Shown piece by piece: positions 53,213-62,419 of a stretch of 64,000 nucleotides of DNA (position 1 is its first letter; each line of letters opens with the position of its first letter). Source of the stretch: an uncultured Bacilli bacterium (GTDB lineage: Bacteria; Bacillota_I; Bacilli_A; RF39; UBA660); contig CAKONF010000002.1 in the NCBI GenBank assembly GCA_934097015.1, positions 13,845-77,844 of the forward strand, in the 5' to 3' direction. A model generated the notes under the pieces. That model was not told the origin of the DNA. It did not search any database and saw only the letters and a program-made list of their open reading frames with translations. A program made the position numbers and the translations under genes.

Positions 53213-54757
53213 TTACATTAATGGTGATATTCCTATACCTAGTGGTATGTTAACTAAATACCATACGATTATTAGTATTAACCACATACATAATGTTCCT
53301 ATTGAATATGGCACTAGATATTTTAATGATTTAAATAATCCTACACCTTTTTTATCTTGATTATATAATTCCATATATGCTAAGAATATTACAAAATATG
53401 CCATTACTGGTGTTAATCCATATGTTATTGATTCTCCTGCTCTAAATATCAATTGTGCAAATTCTGGTGTCATTCCTGAATTCATTAAAACTGGTACTGA
53501 TACAGAAGATAATATTGACCACTTATAGATTGATGATGGTAATATTAATGTTGATAATGCGCTTAGTATAAATACTAGTAAGACAAGTGGTAAACCAGTA
53601 AATTTAGTTGTTGATATTATATTTGCAAACCAACTTGTTATAAGCATACCTATATTTGAATATTTTAATATTGATATAAATGTTGATGCAAAGAATATTA
53701 ATACTAATACTTTACCCATTGCATCTAGTGAATGTGATAAATCATCACATACATCTCTGTTATTTTTTATGCTTTTTGTTAATATTCCATATGTTAATCC
53801 ATTTATGAAGAATAATATTGTTATTACGAATACAAATCCTGAATTAAAGAATGAATTATATCCGAATAGTTTATCAATATATAATTTTTGGGAGTAATCT
53901 AGTAAATTTCCACTTAGTGGTAATCCTGGAATAATATTATATATGAATATTAGTAAATAAATTGAACCTACTATTATTGAAATATATAAACTTTTTAATT
54001 CTTTTTTTGAAACGTATTTTTCTTCATATTCTTCTTCTTCAATTTCATATTTTCCTAATCTAGGAATAATATTTTTTTCTGTTATATTTGTTATTATAAA
54101 TGATAATGCTATAGTTGCTAAAATCATTATTATTATAAAACTTGTTGTTTTAACTACGTATCCCTCTTTTAATAAGTTTGCTGCATCTTGTGTATAAGTT
54201 AATAATGAAGAATCTACTGAATTTATGAATATATTTATTCCGATACCACAGCTTATCGCAGCAAATGCAGTTATTATTCCTGCTTGTGGGTTTCTCTTTC
54301 CATATTTAAATAGTAATGCTGATATTGGAATTAATACTATATAAGATATATCACCAGCTATACTTGATAATATACAAATTAATACTAATATAAATGTGAC
54401 AACATTTTTTCTTAATTTTCTTGTTAAAACATAAAATAATGTATCTAAGAATCCTGTTTTATCCATGATACCTATACCTAGTAATGTAATAAGTAGCATT
54501 GATAATGGTGTAAATGATGCAAAATTTGATACTGTGTTTGAGAATATATATTTTAATCCTCTTAAACTAAATAAATTTTCAATAGTAATCATTGTTGATT
54601 CTAATGAATTACTCTTAGTATTTACTGTGCTATAACTTCCTGTAATATCAAATAAAGATAATATTCCACTTACACATATTGTTATTAATATAAGGATTAA
54701 GAAAGACATTATTGGATGTAATACAACTTTATCTCTAATTTTTTTTATTTTATTCAT
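53213..54757 (-). CDS. AbgT-family transporter
   Basis: A 514-residue permease of the AbgT (p-aminobenzoyl-glutamate / antimetabolite) family, with about eleven TM helices and reentrant loops. Recognisable parts are VVLHPIMSFLILILITICVSG at the start, ASFTPLSMLLITLLGIGIMD, then SSIYKWSILSSVSVPVLMNSG and GLTPVMAYFVIFLAYMELY. The family exports or imports folate-related compounds using cation gradients. It overlaps DUF951 by 8 nt and is the last gene of the parA-parB-mscS-DUF951-abgT unit. Substrate is inferred only from the family. Confidence 0.9.
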   Translation of the reverse strand: MNKIKKIRDKVVLHPIMSFLILILITICVSGILSLFDITGSYSTVNTKSNSLESTMITIENLFSLRGLKYIFSNTVSNFASFTPLSMLLITLLGIGIMDKTGFLDTLFYVLTRKLRKNVVTFILVLICILSSIAGDISYIVLIPISALLFKYGKRNPQAGIITAFAAISCGIGINIFINSVDSSLLTYTQDAANLLKEGYVVKTTSFIIIMILATIALSFIITNITEKNIIPRLGKYEIEEEEYEEKYVSKKELKSLYISIIVGSIYLLIFIYNIIPGLPLSGNLLDYSQKLYIDKLFGYNSFFNSGFVFVITILFFINGLTYGILTKSIKNNRDVCDDLSHSLDAMGKVLVLIFFASTFISILKYSNIGMLITSWFANIISTTKFTGLPLVLLVFILSALSTLILPSSIYKWSILSSVSVPVLMNSGMTPEFAQLIFRAGESITYGLTPVMAYFVIFLAYMELYNQDKKGVGLFKSLKYLVPYSIGTLCMWLILIIVWYLVNIPLGIGISPLM

Positions 54758-54935
54758 TTACTATGCTCCTTAATTTACGTTCAAATTCTAATCTATCTAA
54801 CATTATAATGTGATTACAACCTAAACATTTTAATTTAATGTCAACACCTACTCTAGTAACACACCATTTATTTTCTTTGCATGCATGTGGTTTTTTCATT
54901 ATAACTATTGAACCCACATTATATTTTTGTTCCAT
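54750..54935 (-). CDS. DUF951 protein
   Basis: A 61-residue protein of the DUF951 family: YNVGSIVIMKKPHACKENKW, CVTRVGVDIKLKCLGCNHII, MLDRLEFERKL. The two Cys pairs and His may bind zinc. In many Firmicutes this gene lies in the parB-rpsF/ychF region, near an MscS (YyaF-like) gene, as here. Ribosome site GGAGGTACATA-ATG. It overlaps the mscS-like gene by 17 nt and abgT by 8 nt. Function unknown. Confidence 0.93.
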   Translation of the reverse strand: MEQKYNVGSIVIMKKPHACKENKWCVTRVGVDIKLKCLGCNHIIMLDRLEFERKLRSIVNE

Positions 54936-55716
54936 TATGTACCTCCAATTGATTATAAGGTATTTTTATATTATTTTTTTCATATGCTATTTTTATTTCT
55001 TTAAGAAATGATCTTTTTACAGCCCATTGTTTTCCTCTATTACATGTTATTAGTACTTGATATATTATACTAGAATCTGCAAGTTCATTTATTCCAAGAT
55101 ATTCTACTTTTGATACTTCTTTATTATCTTCTTTGAAACTATCAAGTGTATCTTTTATTACTTTTTCAACTTTATCATAATCTTCTTCATAAGCAGTTGG
55201 AATGCTTATACATGTTGATGCTTTTTCTTGAGTAATATTAATTATTTTATCTATATTTCTATTTGATATTATTAATACTTCTCCAGTATATTTTTTTATT
55301 TTAGTGTTTTTTAATCCAAATTCTATTACTGTTCCTGTAAATCCTTCGTATTCAACTATGTCTCCTATTACATAGTAGTTATCAAATATTATGCTTATTC
55401 CATTAAAAACATCTTTTAATACGTCTTGTAATCCTAAACCAACTACTACTCCAGCTATACCTAGACCTGTAATAAGACTTGTAGTATTTATTCCATATAA
55501 ATTTAATAAAAGTAGAATCATTATGATTAATATTAAATATTTTGCTATATTTCTAAATAAATGTAATATTGTTGTACGTTTTTTTATTTCTAATTCATCT
55601 TTACCTTTTATAACTATTTTATCTACTATATCGTATAGTATTTTATATATAATATATGATGATAATAAAATTATAACTGTTCCATAAACTTTTGGGTTGA
55701 GTAAAAAGTCTAACAT
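54919..55716 (-). CDS. Small-conductance mechanosensitive channel, MscS/YkuT-like
   Basis: A 265-residue channel with three N-terminal TM segments (the first VYGTVIILLSSYIIYKILYD), the pore helix TGLGIAGVVVGLGLQDVLKD, and the MscS beta domain VIGDIVEYEGFTGTVIEFGL, ending IAYEKNNIKIPYNQ with the consensus inner/outer C-terminal PYPQ-like element. Start at ATG 55716, one base after the parB stop, with AAGGTGA as SD; a GTG nine bases earlier overlaps it. Confidence 0.94.
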   Translation of the reverse strand: MLDFLLNPKVYGTVIILLSSYIIYKILYDIVDKIVIKGKDELEIKKRTTILHLFRNIAKYLILIIMILLLLNLYGINTTSLITGLGIAGVVVGLGLQDVLKDVFNGISIIFDNYYVIGDIVEYEGFTGTVIEFGLKNTKIKKYTGEVLIISNRNIDKIINITQEKASTCISIPTAYEEDYDKVEKVIKDTLDSFKEDNKEVSKVEYLGINELADSSIIYQVLITCNRGKQWAVKRSFLKEIKIAYEKNNIKIPYNQLEVHNGTKI

Positions 55717-55717
55717 A

Positions 55718-56614
55718 TTATTCACCTTCTATATCTATGTTTAATATTTCTAATATTCTTTCTAAATCTTTATCAGTATCAAATGGTATTGATATTTTAT
55801 TTTTAGATATTTGTACTTTAGTACCCGTTACATCACGTAATACTGATTCATATATTTTAAATCTTGGATTAAGAGTTGATACTCTAACTATTTTGTTTTT
55901 CTTTATAACATTTTCTTCTTTGCTTAATGTTTCAAGTTCTCTTACACTTATTCCATCATCTATTACTTTTTGTGCTAAGTTAAGTATCATGTCTACATCG
56001 TCTATTTTACTTAGTACTCTTGCATGTGACATACTTATAGTACCATTCATTACTTCTTTTTGAACGTATTTAGGAAGCGATAAAAGTCCTAATAGATTTG
56101 TTATATAACTTCTTGATTTTCCAAATTTATTTGCAACTTCTTCTTGTGTTAATCCTGTTGCATCAATATAATTTTTGTATGCAGTTGCTTCTTCTATTGG
56201 AGATAGATCTTCTCTTTGTATGTTTTCTATTAATGCAATTTCCATCATTTGTTGGTCTGTAAAATCTCTTATTATTGCTGGGATTTTTGTTAGTCCTGCA
56301 AGTCTTGCCGCTTTAGTTCTTCTTTCACCTGCAACTAGGTCGTACCCTTTGATACTTTTTTTTACAATAATAGGTTCTATAAGTCCATGTTCTTTAATTG
56401 ATTCTGATAATTCTCTTAGTGATTCTTCGTCAAAATATTCTCTTGGTTGATGAGGATTACTTCTTATTTCATCAACTGGTATTTCAAGAATATCACTATC
56501 TTTTGCACCGCTTACTATTTCTTTTTCATAATTATTTAATGTGTCTATATTTAATGGTTCACTGTTAAATAATTGTTCTAATCCTTTTCCTAATGCTTTT
56601 CTTTTATTCTCCAT
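55718..56614 (-). CDS. parB: Chromosome partitioning protein ParB (Spo0J)
   Basis: A 298-residue ParB. The N-terminal CTPase domain has GLEQLFNSE, ILEIPVDEIRSNPHQPREYF and VAGERRTKAARLAGL (the ERR motif). The parS-binding HTH is GLTQEEVANKFGKSRSYITN, then SMSHARVLSKIDD. The C-terminal dimerisation domain ends the protein. ParB loads as a sliding clamp at parS. Its start overlaps the parA stop by 11 nt and the SD AAGGAGG lies in parA. No parS is seen in this window. Confidence 0.96.
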   Translation of the reverse strand: MENKRKALGKGLEQLFNSEPLNIDTLNNYEKEIVSGAKDSDILEIPVDEIRSNPHQPREYFDEESLRELSESIKEHGLIEPIIVKKSIKGYDLVAGERRTKAARLAGLTKIPAIIRDFTDQQMMEIALIENIQREDLSPIEEATAYKNYIDATGLTQEEVANKFGKSRSYITNLLGLLSLPKYVQKEVMNGTISMSHARVLSKIDDVDMILNLAQKVIDDGISVRELETLSKEENVIKKNKIVRVSTLNPRFKIYESVLRDVTGTKVQISKNKISIPFDTDKDLERILEILNIDIEGE

Positions 56615-57389
56615 CTCTTAATATGACCTCCTTAGCCAAATTTAAATATGCTTCAGCTGCTCTACTTAAAGGGTCGTATTCAATAATTGGTTCTCCGTGA
56701 CTTGGTGCTTCAACTAATCTGATTAATCTTGGAATAATAGTATTGAATACTTTTTCTTTAAAGAATTTTCTTACTTCTTCTACTACTTCTAATCCTAATA
56801 CAGTTCTTGAATCTAGTAGTGTTAATAAAACACCCTCTATTTTAAGCCCTGGGTTTAATCTTGTTTGAGTCATTATGATTGTATTTAATAGTTGTGTTAT
56901 ACCTTCTAGTGCAAAGAATTCACATTGTACTGGAATTATTACTGAGTTTGAACTTACTAATGCATTTGTTGTTAATAATCCTAAAGATGGTGGACAATCT
57001 ATTATTATATAATCATATTTATCTTCTACTAATTTTAATGCATTTTTTAATTGATTGTTTTTTTGAAAATTAGTATCTTGATATGCCTTTTCTACTAATT
57101 CTATATCAATTCCGGCTAAATTTATTGTTGCTGGTAATATAGAAAGATTTGTAAATTTTGTTTTTATTATTGCCTTTTTTATATCACATTTTTCACTTAG
57201 TACATCATATACACTGTAGGCAATTTCACCTTTATTAATTCCTAGTCCAGTAGTTGCATTTCCTTGTGGGTCTAAATCTATTAAAAGTGTTTTTTTACCT
57301 AATTTTCCTAAGGATGCTGATAAGTTTATACTGGATGTTGTTTTGCCTACTCCTCCTTTTTGATTTACTAAAGATATTATTTTTGTCAT
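56604..57389 (-). CDS. parA: Chromosome partitioning ATPase ParA (Soj)
   Basis: A 261-residue ParA/MinD-type ATPase. The deviant Walker A is VNQKGGVGKTTSSINLSAS, followed by LLIDLDPQGNATTGLG and Walker B YIIIDCPPSLGLLT. The later CEFFALEGITQLL and IPRLIRLVEAPSHGEPI are typical of chromosomal Soj. It acts with ParB on origin segregation. Head of the parA-parB-mscS-DUF951-abgT unit; SD GGCAGTGAT. Confidence 0.97.
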   Translation of the reverse strand: MTKIISLVNQKGGVGKTTSSINLSASLGKLGKKTLLIDLDPQGNATTGLGINKGEIAYSVYDVLSEKCDIKKAIIKTKFTNLSILPATINLAGIDIELVEKAYQDTNFQKNNQLKNALKLVEDKYDYIIIDCPPSLGLLTTNALVSSNSVIIPVQCEFFALEGITQLLNTIIMTQTRLNPGLKIEGVLLTLLDSRTVLGLEVVEEVRKFFKEKVFNTIIPRLIRLVEAPSHGEPIIEYDPLSRAAEAYLNLAKEVILRDGE

Positions 57390-57490
57390 TTTATCACTGC
57401 CTTTTTTAACTTCTTCTTATACATATTTAATTTTATCATATATGTATATAATTGTCTAAGTGTTTTTTATAGTTTATAAAAGTTTTTATC

Positions 57491-57528
57491 AAAAATAAAA
57501 GAAACTACTTTTCTTCTTTAATAGTTTC
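57491..57528 (-). terminator. Rho-independent terminator of tilS-ftsH
   Basis: GAAACTA (minus 57528-57522) pairs with TAGTTTC (57507-57501), then TTTTATTTTTG. The stem includes the final ftsH codons. Confidence 0.78.
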
Positions 57529-59397
57529 TTCTTTGTTTTCAGTTTGTTTTTCTTCTTTAGAAGATAACTTTCCTGTTTTAACTAATTCATCTATTTCTTC
57601 TTTTGTTATTGTTTCTTTTTCAATTAATGTATTACTTAAAAGCATTACTAAATCTTTATTATCTTTTAATATTTTAGTTGCTTTTTTATAACATTCATTT
57701 ACTATTTTTCTTACTTCTTCGTCTATTTCTAAGGCAACTGCATCTGAGAAGTTTCTTGTTTTGTTATAATCTCTTCCTAAGAATACTCCTTCTTCTTTAT
57801 GTTCTAGTTGTACTGGTCCTAAATCACTCATACCATATTCAGTTACCATACTTCTTGCAATTTTAGTTGCTTTTGAGAAGTCATCTGAAGCTCCTGTAGA
57901 TATTTCCCCAAAATATAATTCTTCGCTTACACGACCACCTAGTAATCCAGTTATACTTGCTAGTAATTCATTTTTAGTTGCTATAGCAATTTTTTCTTCT
58001 TTTGGAAGCATCATTGTATAACCACCTGCCATACCTCTTGGTATGATTGTTATTTTATGAACTTCATTAGCATCTTCTAATTTTAATCCAATTACTGCGT
58101 GTCCTGCTTCATGAAGTGAAACTAATTTCTTTTCTTTATCAGTAATTTTTCTACTTGTTTTTGCAGGTCCCATAAGAACTCTATCTGTTGCTTCATCTAT
58201 TTCATCCATACTTATTGCTTTTTTGTTTCTTCTTACAGCTAATAAAGCTGATTCGTTAAGTAAGTTTTCTAAGTCTGCTCCACTAAATCCTGGAGTTCTT
58301 TTTGATAAATTTTCTAAGTTAACAGATGAATCAAAAGTTTTATCTTTTGCATGTACGTTTAGTATTGCTTCTCTTTCTTTTTGATCTGGTAAACTAACAG
58401 TCACTTGTCTATCAAATCTACCTGGTCTTAATAATGCAGGGTCTAGTACGTCTGGTCTATTTGTTGCAGCAATAATAATTATACCTTCATTTGCACCAAA
58501 TCCGTCCATTTCTGTTAATAATTGGTTAAGTGTTTGTTCACGTTCATCATGACCTCCACCTAGTCCAGTTCCTCTTTGGCGTCCAACTGCATCTATTTCA
58601 TCTATGAATATTAAGCATGGTGCTGATTGTTTTGCTTGTTTAAACATGTCTCTAACACGGCTTGCTCCAATACCAACAAATAATTCTACAAAGTCAGAAC
58701 CACTTATGTAGTAGAATGGAACATTTGCTTCACCAGCCACTGCTTTTGCTAGTAATGTTTTTCCTGTTCCTGGAGGGCCTACTAATAAAACACCTTTAGG
58801 TATTCTTGCACCTAGTTTTTGAAATTTTTTAGGATTTTTTAAAAAATCGATAAGTTCTGCAACTTCTTCTTTTTCTTCATTTAATCCGGCAACATCTGTA
58901 AATCTTACTCTTCCACCATCTTCAGAAAGTTTTGCTCTACTTTTTCCGAAATCCATAGAATTTTTATTTCCACCAGATATTTTACTAAATAGATAGAATG
59001 TTGCTGCTATCAATAAAACAAATGGTACAACATTTACTAATATTGTCACTACACTTGAATTTTCTGGATTAGTATTTGTTTTTACTTCAAATTCATTATT
59101 ATCTGCATAAGATAATATTTTATTTATTACTGTTTCTGATAATGGTACATTAACTTTAAATTCTTCATTTTTACCATAATCTTTTAATTTACCAGTGATA
59201 TAGTATACACCTGCATTTGATTTTGGTGTTACTTCGATACTTTTTACTGTATCTTTACTTAATTCTGTAATTAATTCATCATAATTTAATTTATTAATTT
59301 TAGTATTACCAATATTATAAAATACTAGCGTTCCAAATATAACTAAAATTAATATTAAATATGGCATTGTTTGTTTTGTTATATTATTTTTCTTCAT
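57505..59397 (-). CDS. ftsH: ATP-dependent zinc metalloprotease FtsH
   Basis: A 630-residue membrane AAA protease. Two TMs (about 12-30 and 118-138) flank a ~85-residue extracytoplasmic domain. The AAA domain has Walker [20 protein letters not shown] (about 205), Walker [15 protein letters not shown] and the [23 protein letters not shown]. The protease site is [12 protein letters not shown] (about 425). It degrades misfolded membrane proteins and regulators. It overlaps tilS by 14 nt, a pairing common in Firmicutes. Ribosome site AAAGGAGAAGAAT-ATG. Confidence 0.97.
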   Translation of the reverse strand: MKKNNITKQTMPYLILILVIFGTLVFYNIGNTKINKLNYDELITELSKDTVKSIEVTPKSNAGVYYITGKLKDYGKNEEFKVNVPLSETVINKILSYADNNEFEVKTNTNPENSSVVTILVNVVPFVLLIAATFYLFSKISGGNKNSMDFGKSRAKLSEDGGRVRFTDVAGLNEEKEEVAELIDFLKNPKKFQKLGARIPKGVLLVGPPGTGKTLLAKAVAGEANVPFYYISGSDFVELFVGIGASRVRDMFKQAKQSAPCLIFIDEIDAVGRQRGTGLGGGHDEREQTLNQLLTEMDGFGANEGIIIIAATNRPDVLDPALLRPGRFDRQVTVSLPDQKEREAILNVHAKDKTFDSSVNLENLSKRTPGFSGADLENLLNESALLAVRRNKKAISMDEIDEATDRVLMGPAKTSRKITDKEKKLVSLHEAGHAVIGLKLEDANEVHKITIIPRGMAGGYTMMLPKEEKIAIATKNELLASITGLLGGRVSEELYFGEISTGASDDFSKATKIARSMVTEYGMSDLGPVQLEHKEEGVFLGRDYNKTRNFSDAVALEIDEEVRKIVNECYKKATKILKDNKDLVMLLSNTLIEKETITKEEIDELVKTGKLSSKEEKQTENKEETIKEEK

Positions 59398-60724
59398 ATT
59401 CTTCTCCTTTTTTTGTGTACTTTATTATTATATCATAAAACTCTTTATTATAACAATCAAATTTACTTTTCTTTACTCCTGGTATCCATAATATATTGTT
59501 ATCGCTATCACATACTATTGGATAATTATTTCTTTTTTCTTTTTCTATTTTTTCATCTATAAATATTTTTGAAACTTTTTTTGTTCCTATCATATTTTTT
59601 ACTTCAATTATATCATTGTCTTCTTTGTTTCTTATAATAATTGGAAGTGTAATTTCTTTACTATTTAATTTTATTACATAATTACTTTTTTCTTTTGTAT
59701 CTGGAATAATTTCTATAGTTCCGTAACTATCAATATATTGTTTGTCTTTTAATATATACTTATATTTTTTTGTTTCAATTTTTTTATCTGTTTTAAATAA
59801 TAGTTTATTATATGATTTAATTACTTTTATATTATTTGGTAAATCTATTTCACTATTTTTATTTGTATCAATAATATTCATTATATTTTCTATATGTTTT
59901 TTATTTATTAATGTTATATTGTCTTTGTAGATGTTAAATAGTATTGTTTCTAATTCTTTTTGTTTTATATAAATATGTAATTTGTTGAATTTAGATAAAT
60001 CTAGTATATTATTTTTATAATTATTTTTTAGTTCATTTTGTACTACTAATTTAGTGTAATCATTTATGTTATTCAGTTCTTCACTTAACTCTAAGAATTT
60101 TTTATGAATATTTTTATTTTCTTTTTTTAATAGTGGAAGTATATCTAACCTTATTCTATTTCTTGTATATTTCTTTGATTTATTTGATTCATCATATACA
60201 CAAGGTATGTTATTTTTTCCTATGTATGATTCTATATCTTTTTTTGTATAAAATATAAGTGGTCTAATGATTTTGTAATCTTTATATGAAGAGATTTTTG
60301 TAAATCCTTTAAATCCATTTAAATTACTTCCTCTTATAATTCTCATTAAAATAGTTTCTATTAAGTCATCTCCATGATGTGCTGTTAATAGTATGTCTGT
60401 TTTATATTTATTTAATATTTCTATAAAGAAATTGTATCTTTTTTCTCTTGCTTCTGTTTCTGTGAATTTATTATTTTTGTAAGACTTTATTTCCATTCCT
60501 TCAAATATAATGTTATTTTCTTTGCAATAGTTTTCTACAAAAATATACTCTTGTTTTGAAATTTCTCTTAAGTTGTGATTTACATGTGCACAAATCAGAT
60601 TATATCCATTATTTTTTAGTATGTGTAAAAGAGCCATTGAATCAGGACCGCCTGATGTTGCAACTACTAATGGCTTGTTTTTATCAATATTTAATTTTTT
60701 TAAAAAGTCACACATTTCTTTCAT
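59384..60724 (-). CDS. tilS: tRNA(Ile)-lysidine synthetase
   Basis: A 446-residue TilS, which modifies the wobble C of the CAU-anticodon isoleucine tRNA to lysidine so that it reads AUA; this matters in so AT-rich a genome. The N-type ATP pyrophosphatase P-loop is VVATSGGPDSMALLHIL (residues 20-36). Then CAHVNHNLREISKQE, LTAHHGDDLIETILMRI, RGSNLNGFKG and YTRNRIRLDILPLL follow. C-terminal TilS domains end the protein. I start at ATG 60724; a GTG at 60733 is possible but would overlap the weak SD AGTGAT. tilS-ftsH is one transcript. Confidence 0.95.
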   Translation of the reverse strand: MKEMCDFLKKLNIDKNKPLVVATSGGPDSMALLHILKNNGYNLICAHVNHNLREISKQEYIFVENYCKENNIIFEGMEIKSYKNNKFTETEAREKRYNFFIEILNKYKTDILLTAHHGDDLIETILMRIIRGSNLNGFKGFTKISSYKDYKIIRPLIFYTKKDIESYIGKNNIPCVYDESNKSKKYTRNRIRLDILPLLKKENKNIHKKFLELSEELNNINDYTKLVVQNELKNNYKNNILDLSKFNKLHIYIKQKELETILFNIYKDNITLINKKHIENIMNIIDTNKNSEIDLPNNIKVIKSYNKLLFKTDKKIETKKYKYILKDKQYIDSYGTIEIIPDTKEKSNYVIKLNSKEITLPIIIRNKEDNDIIEVKNMIGTKKVSKIFIDEKIEKEKRNNYPIVCDSDNNILWIPGVKKSKFDCYNKEFYDIIIKYTKKGEEYEEK

Positions 60725-60742
60725 TTCAATCACTAGGACTAT

Positions 60743-60769
60743 ATTATACTATTTTAATGAAATTATCAA
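60743..60769 (-). promoter_or_regulatory. Promoter of tilS-ftsH
   Basis: TATAAT (plus attata 60743-60748) lies 15 bp from TTGATA (plus tatcaa 60764-60769). The transcript would have a very short leader of about 12 nt before the tilS ATG. Confidence 0.5.
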
Positions 60770-60842
60770 GAAAAAATATGCGTTTTATTTGACATTATTT
60801 GTCGAATTTTTTTGTTTGTTATAATAATAATTTTTTTCATAG

Positions 60843-60866
60843 AAAAAAGCCTTGATATACAAGACT
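60843..60866 (-). terminator. Rho-independent terminator of rplM-rpsI
   Basis: AGTCTTG pairs with CAAGGCT (one G:U) around TATAT on the minus strand, followed by TTTTTTC. It lies 16 nt after the rpsI stop. Confidence 0.82.
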
Positions 60867-60881
60867 TTGTTTGAAAACATA

Positions 60882-61295
60882 TTAACGTTTTGAGAATTGT
60901 GGTGCTCTACGAGCTTTTTTAAGACCATATTTTTTACGTTCTTTAACTCTTGGATCACGAGTTGTAAATCCAGCAGCTTTTAAAGTTTTTCTATATGAAT
61001 CTTCTTTTCCTTCATTATCTTTATCAAATTCTAATAATGCTCTAGTGATACCTAATCTGATTGCTCCAGTTTGTCCAGAGAATCCTCCACCTTTAACAGT
61101 GATAGTTATATCGAAAGTATTTTCATTGTTTGTTGCAACTAAAGGTTGCTTTAAATCCATTACTAAAGTTTCAAATGGCATGTAGTCATTGATATCTCTA
61201 CCATTAACTGTAATTTTTCCTGTTCCTGGAACCATTCTAACTTGAGCAGTTGAACGTTTTCTTCTACCTGTAGCAGTAAATTCTTTTTTACTCAT
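60882..61295 (-). CDS. rpsI: 30S ribosomal protein S9
   Basis: A 137-residue uS9. The start [19 protein letters not shown], the [15 protein letters not shown] block, [20 protein letters not shown] and the tail [23 protein letters not shown] with its terminal Lys-Arg, which reaches the P-site tRNA, are all present. I start at ATG 61295, preceded by AGGAGGAAGAAT; the longer frame to 61313 overlaps rplM. Standard rplM-rpsI operon. Confidence 0.98.
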   Translation of the reverse strand: MSKKEFTATGRRKRSTAQVRMVPGTGKITVNGRDINDYMPFETLVMDLKQPLVATNNENTFDITITVKGGGFSGQTGAIRLGITRALLEFDKDNEGKEDSYRKTLKAAGFTTRDPRVKERKKYGLKKARRAPQFSKR

Positions 61296-61305
61296 ATTCT
61301 TCCTC

Positions 61306-61737
61306 CTAATCAATAGTTATACTAACTGGTTTTTGTGCTTGATGTTTATGATCAGCACCAGCGTATACAAATAATTTTTTAGCAGTTGCTCTTCCTAATC
61401 TATTATGAGGAAGCATTCCTTTAACTGCTCTTTCAACCATTTCTACTGGATATTTTTCTATCATTGTTTTAGCATTACGTTCTCTTAATCCTCCTGGGAA
61501 TCCAGAATGATTATAATACATTTTTTGATCTAATTTGTTTCCTGTTAATTTTACTTTATCTGCATTAACGATAATAACGTAGTCTCCACAATCAATATGA
61601 GGTGTAAATGTCACTTTATGTTTACCTCTTAAAAGGTTAGCTGCTTTTGTAGCAACTCTACCTAAAGGTAAGTTTTCAGCATCAATTACATACCAATTAC
61701 GATTAACTGTTTCCTTTTTTTCCATAAATGTTTTCAT
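61306..61737 (-). CDS. rplM: 50S ribosomal protein L13
   Basis: A 143-residue uL13: [92 protein letters not shown] and [14 protein letters not shown] are the family's conserved blocks. Length is normal. SD AAAGGAAAAAAAT-ATG. Transcribed with rpsI from the promoter at 61819-61847. Confidence 0.98.
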   Translation of the reverse strand: MKTFMEKKETVNRNWYVIDAENLPLGRVATKAANLLRGKHKVTFTPHIDCGDYVIIVNADKVKLTGNKLDQKMYYNHSGFPGGLRERNAKTMIEKYPVEMVERAVKGMLPHNRLGRATAKKLFVYAGADHKHQAQKPVSITID

Positions 61738-61754
61738 ATTTTTTTCCTTTCACT

Positions 61755-61788
61755 ATTCTTGATACTTTTAACTTCCCACATCAAAAAT
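61755..61788 (-). promoter_or_regulatory. Leader hairpin ahead of rplM (L13-leader candidate)
   Basis: On the minus strand ATTTTTGAT (61788-61780) pairs with ATCAAGAAT (61763-61755), one mismatch, around GTGGGAAGTTAAAAGT. It lies between the rplM promoter and SD. Firmicutes often have an autoregulatory L13 leader here; whether this is that element is an inference. Confidence 0.4.
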
Positions 61789-61818
61789 AAAAAGAATAAA
61801 TAAAATGTACCATTTAAA

Positions 61819-61847
61819 ATTATATGTTATTACAATGAAAAAGTCAA
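61819..61847 (-). promoter_or_regulatory. Promoter of rplM-rpsI
   Basis: TTGACT (plus agtcaa 61842-61847), a 17-bp spacer and TATAAT (plus attata 61819-61824) make a near-consensus sigma-A promoter, about 80 nt before rplM. Confidence 0.85.
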
Positions 61848-61888
61848 ACATTTTCGTGCTTAACTTTCATTTTTTTTTATTTTTTTAC

Positions 61889-62341
61889 TTATATTACGTA
61901 ATTTACTATATCTTCGTACTTAGAACCATGTGGAGTAAGTTTTATAATACGAGTATTTTCATCTATTACTTTGAATTTAATATCTAGTCTTTCTTCTGGT
62001 AAAATATCACTTATAAGTTCAGACCATTCGATTATAGAGACACCATCACTATTAAAATAATCATTAAATCCAATACTTTCATCTCCGTCTTCTAATCTAT
62101 AAACGTCCATGTGATATAAAGGCATTTCACCTGAAGTGTATTCTTTTACTATATTAAATGTAGGACTAGTTATTGTTTCTTCTAAACCAAGTGATTTTGC
62201 AAAACCTTTAACAAAAACAGTTTTACCACTTCCTAATTCTCCATCTAAGCAAATAATCATTCCTGGAAATTTTTCTGATTCGATGTTTTCTGCTAATTCC
62301 ATTGTATCTTCTATACTTCTTGATGTAATTTTATAATCCAT
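61889..62341 (-). CDS. tsaE: tRNA threonylcarbamoyladenosine biosynthesis protein TsaE
   Basis: A 150-residue P-loop ATPase of the TsaB-TsaD-TsaE complex that makes t6A37 on ANN-decoding tRNAs. Walker A is LDGELGSGKTVFVKGFAKS, then EETITSPTFNIVKEY, the base-switching LYHMDVYRLEDGDE and GVSIIEWSELI with the metal-binding Glu. Length is normal. SD AGGTGATAAAGA-ATG. TsaB/TsaD genes are not in the window. Confidence 0.95.
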   Translation of the reverse strand: MDYKITSRSIEDTMELAENIESEKFPGMIICLDGELGSGKTVFVKGFAKSLGLEETITSPTFNIVKEYTSGEMPLYHMDVYRLEDGDESIGFNDYFNSDGVSIIEWSELISDILPEERLDIKFKVIDENTRIIKLTPHGSKYEDIVNYVI

Positions 62342-62362
62342 TCTTTATCACCTAAATTAATT

Positions 62363-62405
62363 ATAAAAAAAATATGAATCTATATCAACATAAAAATTCA
62401 TATTT
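62363..62405 (-). terminator. Rho-independent terminator after the DUF1846 gene
   Basis: AATATGAAT (minus) pairs with ATTCATATT (plus arms 62371-62379 and 62396-62404), followed by TTTTTT. It sits between the DUF1846 stop and tsaE. Confidence 0.75.
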
Positions 62406-62419
62406 TAATAAAGTTTACA

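Noticed and set aside
55718..57389. parS site near parA/parB
   Set aside because: I looked for TGTTTCACGTGAAACA-like palindromes in the parA-parB region and its flanks and found none by eye; a genome-wide motif scan would be decisive.
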